From Rufibacter psychrotolerans (lineage in GTDB: Bacteria > Bacteroidota > Bacteroidia > Cytophagales > Hymenobacteraceae), in contig NZ_JAFFJV010000022.1 of the NCBI RefSeq assembly GCF_016924645.1, positions 58,204 through 122,203 on the forward strand: a DNA stretch of 64,000 nt. The letters run 5' to 3'. How positions within the stretch are numbered: position 1 is the first letter of the stretch; each line of letters begins with the position of its first letter. The notes under the pieces are model-generated. The model had not been told where the DNA came from and made no database searches. It saw only the letters and a program-made list of their open reading frames with translations. Below, in pieces: positions 1-5,838 of this stretch. The position numbers and the translations under genes were made by a program.

Positions 1-174
1 AACGCTTTTCCAGCACTTCATAGTAAAACCGCCGTTTTAAATAAGCCCTTGTTGCTTGCTTAAGACGGCGGTTTCTTTTTAATTCGTTTATCCTTCTGCC
101 GCATTTCCCGTTTGTAGTAAAAAAGAACAAACCGGGCCGCTTTCTTGGCTGGGCCTGGTGCAACGGTTACTACC

Positions 175-540
175 ATGGCGAAGAAAAAGGCAGATAAAGA
201 CAAAAAAGAAAACAAGCCCGAAAAGAAAGCGAAGGTACACCCCGAGCTGGAAGGCTTTGAGATCAAGATCAATCCCCTGGGCGATATTACCTCTAACTTC
301 AACATTGACCAGTTGAACGCCTTCCTGGACCGCAACGTCACCGACAAGAAACTGGTGGGCGACCAGGGCAAGAAACGGCCGCAGGAAGAAGACGAGGAAT
401 TTCCCATTGAGGAAACCGTGGATGAGGAGGAGAACGAGGAGGATTTCTTCAAGAGCGGGACATCTTTAGACGATGACGAGGACGACGACCTCCCCGGCAA
501 GGGAGAGGAGCCGTCGGCCCCCCGAGGCAAGAAAAAATAA
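175..540 (+). CDS. Small highly charged conserved-type protein, function unknown
   Basis: I do not recognise a named family. The 121-residue product has three zones: a lysine-rich N-terminus (residues 1-22), a central less charged stretch (about 25-65, with FEIKINPLGDI and IDQLNAFLDRNV) that looks like the folded conserved part, and a very acidic tail with runs of Glu and Asp ending in GKKK. There is no signal peptide or membrane segment, so it should be cytoplasmic. The ATG at 175 is preferred over an in-frame TTG at 145, which would add ten residues rich in Gly, Thr and Ala. It lies 14 bases upstream of the AIM24-family gene and is probably cotranscribed with it. Its function cannot be read from the sequence. 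Confidence 0.7.
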   Translation: MAKKKADKDKKENKPEKKAKVHPELEGFEIKINPLGDITSNFNIDQLNAFLDRNVTDKKLVGDQGKKRPQEEDEEFPIEETVDEEENEEDFFKSGTSLDDDEDDDLPGKGEEPSAPRGKKK

Positions 541-554
541 ACCTAACCTCCCAT

Positions 555-1316
555 ATGAGATCCCACGAAGTAGACTACCGCATTTACGGCGCAGACATTC
601 AGGTACTGGAAGTAGAACTGGACCCGCAGGAAACCGTGATCGCCGAGGCCGGCGCCATGGTGTTCATGGAAGACGGCATTCAGTTTGAAACCAAAATGGG
701 CGATGGCTCCAACCCCAGCTCCGGCTTCTTCGGGAAGCTGATGCAAGCGGGGAGCCGCATGATCACCGGTGAGTCTCTGTTCATGACGCACTTCACCCAC
801 CGCGGGTACGGCAAAGCCAAAGTAGGCTTCTCGGCACCTTACCCGGGCACCATCATGCCCATCAATCTGGCGGAGTTCCCCAACGGACTCATTGTGCAGA
901 AAGACGGTTTCCTGGCGGCGGCTTTGGGCACCAAGATTGCCCTGCATTTCAACCAACGGCTGGGGGCCGGCTTCTTCGGGGGCGAGGGCTTTATCATGCA
1001 GCGCCTCACCGGCGATGGCCTGGCCTTCATCCACGCGGGCGGCACCATCATTGAGCGTCACCTGCACAACGAGACCCTGCGCATTGACACCGGCTGCGTG
1101 GTCGCCTTTGAGAACGGAATTGATTTTGACATTGAGCGGGCCGGTGGCCTGCGCTCTATGGTATTCGGCGGCGAGGGGCTGTTCCTGGCCACCCTCAGAG
1201 GCACCGGCCGCGTCTGGATTCAGTCCATGCCTATCAAAAAACTAATCCAGGCCTTGATGCCGCACGGCGGAAACGCCAACAAAGAAGGCGGTTTGCTGAG
1301 CAGCTTCCTGGAGTAG
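555..1316 (+). CDS. TIGR00266 / AIM24 family protein
   Basis: The 253-residue product matches the bacterial AIM24 (TIGR00266) family: an all-beta, glycine-rich protein with the typical segments AGAMVFMEDGIQFET (about 32-46) and MITGESLFMTHFTHRG (about 69-84), followed by GFFGGEGFIMQRL. There is no signal peptide. Yeast AIM24 is mitochondrial and needed for cristae organisation, but the bacterial proteins have no agreed biochemical role, so none is assigned. The ATG at 555 is the first in-frame start after the stop of the upstream charged protein at 540, and the two genes form a likely two-gene unit closed by the hairpin at 1341-1367. The family assignment is confident and the role is open. 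Confidence 0.92.
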   Translation: MRSHEVDYRIYGADIQVLEVELDPQETVIAEAGAMVFMEDGIQFETKMGDGSNPSSGFFGKLMQAGSRMITGESLFMTHFTHRGYGKAKVGFSAPYPGTIMPINLAEFPNGLIVQKDGFLAAALGTKIALHFNQRLGAGFFGGEGFIMQRLTGDGLAFIHAGGTIIERHLHNETLRIDTGCVVAFENGIDFDIERAGGLRSMVFGGEGLFLATLRGTGRVWIQSMPIKKLIQALMPHGGNANKEGGLLSSFLE

Positions 1317-1340
1317 AAGGCTTTTTTAATACAGTTTTAC

Positions 1341-1367
1341 CAAAACACCGCTAAAAGCGGTGTTTTG
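1341..1367 (+). terminator. Rho-independent-type hairpin after the AIM24 gene
   Basis: A perfect 11-bp stem (CAAAACACCGC / GCGGTGTTTTG) with loop TAAAA starts 25 bases after the stop codon. The 3' arm ends in TTTTG followed by AGTTTT, so it fits an intrinsic terminator for the plus-strand pair. The A/T-symmetric stem could also act on the minus strand. Confidence 0.75.
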
Positions 1368-1734
1368 AGTTTTAGGCCTGTTTTTGGGAAAGCACGCTTG
1401 AAATGCAGTTCAGATACGGTAGAGACAAAGCAGTACCCTGTCTCTACCCACTGCCTGTACATTTAGGGAAATGACTCCATGACAACCTGCTTCAGGTGAT
1501 TTACCTCCAAAATCTCCCGCCTCCTTGGACTGTCCCCTGACAGGCCAACCACAGTGCAGCTACCTGTTTCGGTCTGTCAGGGGGCAGACCGAGGAGACGC
1601 AGAGGCAGGCGCTCCATATAAACACCCCTCTAACTCCCCTCAAGGGGAGAATCTGCCTACCTGAGGAAATGAAATCTGATTAGGCTATCAGGAACACGTT
1701 GCCAAATGAACACAGTCAAAGGGTGGCGTGACTT
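1368..1734. other. Intergenic repeat block, no gene seen
   Basis: No coding potential is seen between the AIM24 terminator and the GH3 stop codon. The stretch holds a degenerate nested palindrome around 1371-1400, a 10-bp inverted repeat GGTAGAGACA / TGTCTCTACC (1418-1427 and 1439-1448), the inverted pair at 1514-1604, and a small C/G palindrome (CCCCTCAAGGGG) near 1638. Confidence 0.6.
1514..1604. repeat. REPIN-like imperfect inverted pair
   Basis: Two arms of about 32 bp, 1514-1545 and 1571-1604, are imperfect reverse complements (by eye about 26 of 32 positions), separated by about 25 bp. The second arm is itself palindromic (GGTCTG ... CAGACC). This two-level symmetry is that of a REP doublet and not of a simple terminator. 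Confidence 0.55.
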
Positions 1735-3255
1735 TTACCCCAGATGATTCACCGCCAGAATCTCCTCCAGGTACTCGCGGTTGTTAGACAGGCGGGGTAC
1801 TTTGTGCTGGCCGCCCAGTTTGCCTTTGTGCTGCAACCAGTTCAGGAAGGCGCCCGACGGGGCCACGGTGATCAAAGGAGCCTGCAGGGCCAGATCCTTG
1901 TGCCGTTTGGCATCATAATCTGAGTTAATGCTGCGCAGGGTCTGGTCCAGCACCTCGGTAAAGCGCTCCAGGCTGGACGGTGGCTGGGAGAACTCAATCA
2001 CCCACTGGTGGCCGCCTTTGCTTTTGCCTTCAAAATAGATAGGCGCGGCGGTGAAGTTAGTGATGGTGGCACCAGTAGCTTCGCAGGCCTTGGTAATGGC
2101 CGTCTCTGCGTTCTCTACCACCACTTCCTCGCCGAAGGCATTGATGAAATGCTTGGTTCTTCCTGATATTTTGATGCGGTAGGGGTCCAGCGAGGTGAAC
2201 TTAACGGTATCGCCAATTTTGTAGCGCCACAGCCCAGCGTTGGTAGAGATGATTAGGGCGTAGTTCTTGCCCAGTTCTACCTGGTCCAGGGTGAGTACTT
2301 TGGGGTTGGGCTCGTCCATCTGGTCTACCGGAATAAACTCGTAGAACACGCCGTAATCCAGCATCAGGAGCATCTCGTCTTTGAGGCTGGGCTCGTCCTG
2401 TATCCCGAAGAAGCCTTCCGAGGCGTTGTACACCTCCAGGTAGTTCATCTTCTCTGAGGGAATCAACTGCTTGAACAACTCCCGGTACGGCCCAAAGGCC
2501 ACGGCTCCGTGGGTGAACACCTCCAGGTTAGGCCACACCTCTGTAATGTCTTTGGCCCCGGTTGTCTCCAGAATACGGTTCAGGAGCACGTAGGTCCAGG
2601 TAGGCACGCCCGAGAGGCTGGTCACGTTTTCTTTGACGGTAATCTCCACCATCTTCTCAATCTTCTCCTCCCACTTGTCCATGAGCGCCACTTTGAGCGG
2701 CGGCGTGCGCATGGCTTCGGCCCAGATGGGCAGGTTCTGCATGATCACTGCCGAAACGTCGCCGCAGCGGGTGTTGCTGTTGAAATCGTTGGGGTGATGG
2801 CTCCCGCCGATGGAGAGTCCTTTGCCGGTGAAGACCTTGGTGTCTGGGTAGTTGTTCACGTAGATAGACAGCATGTCTTTGCCGCCTTTGTAGTGACAGT
2901 CTTCCAGCGCCTCGGGGGTAACGGGAATAAATTTGCTGCGCGCGTTGGTGGTGCCCGATGATTTGGCGAACCACTCTACCTTGCTGGGCCACAGCACATT
3001 CTGCTCGCCGCGCAAGACGCGCTCAATGTACGGGTACAGGTCTTCATAGGCGCAGACAGGCACCCGCTCCTGAAACTCGCGCACGCTCAGCTTATCTGAA
3101 TAGCCGTATTTCTGGCCCCATTCGGTGTTGCGGGCGGTAGTGATGAGGTTCGTAAACAACTCGTTTTGAACATCATGCGGGTACTTCCGGAAGAGATCAA
3201 TCTGATGAATCCTCTTCTTCATGACCCACGTTACCAGCGAATTGATTATCTCCAC
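1735..3255 (-). CDS. GH3 family acyl-acid amido synthetase-like protein
   Basis: The 506-residue product spans the full length of bacterial GH3 proteins, relatives of plant GH3 enzymes that adenylate a carboxylic acid and pass the acyl group to an amino acid. The nucleotide-binding motifs are intact: SSGTT (99-103), YNASEG (276-281), GLWRYKIGD (341-349) and SGRTKHFINAFGEE (364-377). There is no signal peptide, so it should be cytoplasmic. The start is a GTG at 3255, giving MEIINSLVTWVMKKRIHQ, which resembles related proteins I recall; the next in-frame start is an ATG at 3222. A heptamer tandem repeat lies just upstream. The natural acid and amine substrates are unknown in Bacteroidota. lptB is upstream on the same strand but about 320 bp away. 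Confidence 0.93.
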   Translation of the reverse strand: MEIINSLVTWVMKKRIHQIDLFRKYPHDVQNELFTNLITTARNTEWGQKYGYSDKLSVREFQERVPVCAYEDLYPYIERVLRGEQNVLWPSKVEWFAKSSGTTNARSKFIPVTPEALEDCHYKGGKDMLSIYVNNYPDTKVFTGKGLSIGGSHHPNDFNSNTRCGDVSAVIMQNLPIWAEAMRTPPLKVALMDKWEEKIEKMVEITVKENVTSLSGVPTWTYVLLNRILETTGAKDITEVWPNLEVFTHGAVAFGPYRELFKQLIPSEKMNYLEVYNASEGFFGIQDEPSLKDEMLLMLDYGVFYEFIPVDQMDEPNPKVLTLDQVELGKNYALIISTNAGLWRYKIGDTVKFTSLDPYRIKISGRTKHFINAFGEEVVVENAETAITKACEATGATITNFTAAPIYFEGKSKGGHQWVIEFSQPPSSLERFTEVLDQTLRSINSDYDAKRHKDLALQAPLITVAPSGAFLNWLQHKGKLGGQHKVPRLSNNREYLEEILAVNHLG

Positions 3256-3264
3256 TATCTGATT

Positions 3265-3287
3265 GTTAGTTGTTGGTTGTTGGTTGT
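3265..3287. repeat. Heptamer tandem repeat upstream of the GH3 gene
   Basis: Three head-to-tail heptamers (GTTAGTT, GTTGGTT, GTTGGTT, then GT) lie 10 bases upstream of the GTG start of the minus-strand GH3 gene. On the coding strand this reads as an AACCAAC-type repeat. The position would place it in the leader or promoter-proximal region. Confidence 0.7.
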
Positions 3288-3298
3288 CTTGAACCTGC

Positions 3299-3436
3299 TT
3301 ACATTTTCAGGTTGTCAGTAGTCACTTTGATGAGGCTGTTGATCAAGAGAGGCAACCGCTGTAAGCGCTGGAATATGTGCTTGTACTGCTCTTCAGAAAT
3401 TAAGTTTCTAACCAACAATGTAAGCCAGGACACCAC
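3299..3436 (-). pseudogene. Possible C-terminal remnant of a four-helix-bundle (S23-type) protein
   Basis: Translation of the minus strand here ends with NLISEEQYKHIFQRLQRL followed by LLINSLIK, which resembles the last helix of the four-helix-bundle proteins (S23 rRNA-intervening-sequence family, TIGR02436) common in Bacteroidota. The open frame continues upstream to about 3565, but that part runs through a 15-bp inverted repeat (3455-3469 / 3517-3531) and has no resemblance to the family, so the N-terminal three helices are missing. I infer a decayed, truncated gene. It could instead be a short spurious ORF. Confidence 0.35.
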
Positions 3437-3454
3437 CCCTCCCCTGTTTGTCAA

Positions 3455-3531
3455 CCTGGAAGGATCTTGGTTGCAAACGGTAATTGCGCTGAAAAAAAGC
3501 CTTTCTAGTTGGCCCACAAGATCCTTCCAGG
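3455..3531. repeat. 15-bp perfect inverted pair
   Basis: CCTGGAAGGATCTTG at 3455-3469 is perfectly repeated in reverse complement at 3517-3531, with 47 bp between. It sits at the breakpoint of the four-helix-bundle remnant and downstream of lptB (stop at 3577). The loop is too long for an ordinary terminator, so a REP-type doublet is more likely. Confidence 0.6.
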
Positions 3532-3576
3532 ATGATAAAAGAAGGGTTCCATTTAAGAGCAACAATCAGCAATTTT

Positions 3577-4308
3577 CTAGACTTTCCGCTTCAGCTCAAA
3601 GTGCTTGCCCAGGTACACGCGGCGTACCTGTTCATCGGCGGCCAGGTCCTCGGCGGTGCCGGCTTTCAGGATTTTGCCCTCAAACAGCAGGTACGCGCGG
3701 TCTACGATGGAAAGGGTCTCGTTCACGTTGTGGTCGGTAATGAGAATGCCGATGTTCTTGGTCTTCAGTTTGGCCACAATGGTCTGGATCTCCTCCACGG
3801 CAATGGGGTCTACCCCGGCAAAAGGTTCGTCCAGGAGCACAAACGACGGGTCTACGGCCAGGGCGCGGGCAATCTCGGTGCGACGGCGCTCGCCCCCGGA
3901 GAGCACTACCCCTTTGTTCTTGCGCACGTGCGTGAGCGAGAATTCCTCCAGGAGTTCCTCCACCTTGTCGCGGCGTTCCTGCTTGGTTTTATCGGTCATC
4001 TCCAGCACCGACATGATGTTCTCCTCTACCGTGAGGTCGCGGAACACCGATGCCTCCTGGGCCAGGTACCCTACGCCTTTCTTGGCGCGGCGGTACATGG
4101 GCAGCTCGGTGATGTCTTCCTGGTCCAGGAAAATACGCCCGGAGTTGGGTTTCACCAGCCCCACAATCATGTAGAAAGAAGTGGTTTTACCGGCCCCGTT
4201 GGGTCCCAGCAGCCCTACAATCTCCCCTTGGTTTACTTCCACACTCACATCGTTGACAACCGTGCGAGACTTATATTTTTTGAATAGGTGTTCGGAACGT
4301 AAGATCAT
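3577..4308 (-). CDS. lptB: LptB, LPS export ABC transporter ATP-binding protein
   Basis: The 243-residue ABC ATPase energises the Lpt bridge that moves lipopolysaccharide from the inner to the outer membrane. Visible motifs are Walker A GPNGAGKTT (35-43), the LptB-type Q-loop YLAQEASVF (81-89), signature LSGGE (136-140), Walker B FVLLDEP (156-162) and the H-loop in ITDHNV. Length and the region after Walker B (FAGVDPIAVEEIQ) are typical of LptB and not of other ABC exporters. The ATG at 4308 gives MILRSEHLFKKYKSR. lptC is encoded separately at 17.9-18.4 kb, and no lptFG or lptA is in the window. An AT-rich gap of about 190 bp separates it from the divergent lysozyme gene. Confidence 0.96.
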   Translation of the reverse strand: MILRSEHLFKKYKSRTVVNDVSVEVNQGEIVGLLGPNGAGKTTSFYMIVGLVKPNSGRIFLDQEDITELPMYRRAKKGVGYLAQEASVFRDLTVEENIMSVLEMTDKTKQERRDKVEELLEEFSLTHVRKNKGVVLSGGERRRTEIARALAVDPSFVLLDEPFAGVDPIAVEEIQTIVAKLKTKNIGILITDHNVNETLSIVDRAYLLFEGKILKAGTAEDLAADEQVRRVYLGKHFELKRKV

Positions 4309-4501
4309 TGCCTAAAATTAAGGAATAAACCTCAGATGTGGTAAGGTAACGCGTAAGAGCTTGCCCTACGTGTGCCTGGGTTAGAAGGTTTGCCTGCCTA
4401 GTTGCATTTATCAAATAAACTGCTGTAAGAGAGCCCTATTTGTTGCAGAAATGCCCGGTTCCTCGTACCTTTTACTACTCTTTTCTTCAGGTAGTCTATT
4501 C

Positions 4502-5239
4502 ATGTTCGCACACGCAAAGAAAGCAATTGGCCGGGTTGGTAAAATGGCAGTGGTACTGAGTTGCTGCCTGCTGCTGGGGAGTGCCAATTCGGGCCCTTCG
4601 TTCCTGCACGGGATTGATGTATCGCGCTACCAGAAAGAGGTCAACTGGGAGCAGGTGAAAGACTCAAACGTGCATTTCGCGTTCATCAAGGCCACCGAGG
4701 GTGATTTTCACAAAGACCCGTATTTTGACCGTAACTGGGAGCAGGCCCGCCAGCAGGGCGTGAAGCGCGGGGCGTACCACTTTTACTTGCCCTGGGTAGA
4801 CGTGGAGAAGCAGCTGGAGCATTTCAAAAGCGCCGTTACACTAGAGCCCGGCGACCTGGCCCCGGTGCTGGACATAGAGACATTCGCGCCCGACATTCCG
4901 GATGCCCAGTTGCGCAGCGACATCCGGCGGTGGCTGACCGCCATTGAGGCCCACTATGGCGTGCGTCCCATTCTCTACACGCACCAGATGTACTACAACA
5001 GCAAGCTGCGGGGCTACTTCCCGGAGTATCCTTTCTGGATTGCCCGCTACCAGAACGCCGAGCCCACCACGCACACCAAGGATAAAATGGCGTTCTGGCA
5101 GTACTCAGAGAAAGGCGTGGTAGACGGCATTGCCACCCCGGTAGACGTAAACTGGTTTTACGGCGATGTACAGGCGCTGAACACCTTCTGCGTGCCTGCC
5201 CTGCCCGTGTCTACCGGCACCATGGCGCAGAACGAATAG
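4502..5239 (+). CDS. Glycoside hydrolase family 25 lysozyme-like protein, secreted
   Basis: The product (245 residues from the ATG at 4502) has a signal-like N-terminus: charged residues HAKKAIGRVGK, then a hydrophobic core AVVLSCCLLLG. GH25 hallmarks follow: GIDVSRYQ, HFAFIKATEG, GAYHFYLPW, and LDIE containing the expected catalytic acid pair, then WQYSEKG and VDVNWF at the C-terminus. GH25 enzymes cleave the MurNAc-GlcNAc bond of peptidoglycan. An in-frame ATG at 4451 would add a second hydrophobic stretch (SSYLLLLFSSGSLF), so 4502 is preferred, but either is possible. The enzyme is expected in the periplasm or outside the cell, for wall remodelling or attack on competitors. No phage genes are nearby, so a prophage endolysin is unlikely. 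Confidence 0.9.
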   Translation: MFAHAKKAIGRVGKMAVVLSCCLLLGSANSGPSFLHGIDVSRYQKEVNWEQVKDSNVHFAFIKATEGDFHKDPYFDRNWEQARQQGVKRGAYHFYLPWVDVEKQLEHFKSAVTLEPGDLAPVLDIETFAPDIPDAQLRSDIRRWLTAIEAHYGVRPILYTHQMYYNSKLRGYFPEYPFWIARYQNAEPTTHTKDKMAFWQYSEKGVVDGIATPVDVNWFYGDVQALNTFCVPALPVSTGTMAQNE

Positions 5240-5280
5240 CCTGTTTCTGGGCTTATTTCCGCAAAACAGGCCTAAAACCG
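5240..5280. repeat. Nested palindrome copy at the 3' end of the GH25 gene
   Basis: CCTGTTT (5240-5246) pairs with AAACAGG (5264-5270), starting directly after the stop codon and followed by CCTAAAACC. This is one copy of the window-wide palindrome family with inner TTT(T)CC..AAAA and outer GCC.AAAAC. It may work as the terminator of this gene. Confidence 0.55.
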
Positions 5281-5326
5281 AAAGATTTGTCCCTTCTCGT
5301 CAGAAGTACCAGGCATAGACTTCCTT

Positions 5327-5698
5327 TCACTCCTTTCTCCTCGCCAACCACCAGCCCAGCAGCAGCCCTACGGCAGTGCCCAGCAGGAAATGACCAGGCG
5401 AGTACATCGGAACAAACCGGGTCCTTTTGGCCGTGATCTCAAATACTCCCCTGGGAATGGTGTACAGCCCTCCGCCGGCCCCGGCTCCCTCGCCTTGGGC
5501 GTTATCGGTTTCCTCCGCTAGCTTCTTGCCCCGCCCGTAGCCGCCGCCCAGCCCCATGGCCACCTGCGCCACCGGGATAATGGTCTTGCCCTGAGTTTCT
5601 ATAGGACTGCCAAATATGTTCTGAAGGGAGGCGTTCTGATTAAGACTGCTGGCCACCGTGGCGCCTATGTTTCTGTCCTGTGGGGTAGTTTCTGACAT
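5327..5698 (-). CDS. GerW/YtfJ family protein with C-terminal membrane anchor
   Basis: The 123-residue product has the GerW (YtfJ, PF09579) core: NIFGSPIETQGKTIIPVAQV (28-47), glycine-rich GLGGGYG (49-55), acidic linker and GAGAGGGLYTIPRGVFEI (71-88). After the core comes one predicted transmembrane helix (about 104-118, GHFLLGTAVGLLLGWWL) and a basic RRKE tail. In Bacillus, YtfJ is a spore protein linked to germination, but here there is no spore context, and Bacteroidota copies are of unknown role. The Gly-rich core with a C-terminal anchor suggests a membrane-tethered cytoplasmic or periplasmic protein. The ATG at 5698 is the natural start. The gene is downstream of and co-oriented with the S9 peptidase, but a hairpin lies between them. 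Confidence 0.85.
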   Translation of the reverse strand: MSETTPQDRNIGATVASSLNQNASLQNIFGSPIETQGKTIIPVAQVAMGLGGGYGRGKKLAEETDNAQGEGAGAGGGLYTIPRGVFEITAKRTRFVPMYSPGHFLLGTAVGLLLGWWLARRKE

Positions 5699-5768
5699 GG
5701 TGTTCTGATTCTTGTTGTTCCGCTTCTACCCACCTCTTGTATAGAAAGTTGCTGCCCTTAACAGCGCA

Positions 5769-5804
5769 AAAACGCCCGACCTCTTTCCAGAAGCCGGGCG
5801 TTTT
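5769..5804 (-). terminator. Hairpin terminator downstream of the S9 peptidase
   Basis: AAAACGCCCG (5769-5778) and CGGGCGTTTT (5795-5804) form a perfect 10-bp stem with A/T-rich outer ends, 35 bases past the peptidase stop codon on the minus strand. A further nested palindrome (about 5806-5838) follows. Confidence 0.7.
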
Positions 5805-5838
5805 GGGGGTGTTTTCAGGAAAGCGGCGCGAAAAACCG

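Noticed and set aside
3270..3740. 156-codon plus-strand frame
   Set aside because: It crosses the repeat and the 3' end of lptB and has no family resemblance. The minus strand carries the supported features here.
4502..5239. Prophage signal from the GH25 lysozyme
   Set aside because: The enzyme has an ordinary secretion signal and no holin, integrase or structural phage genes are nearby.
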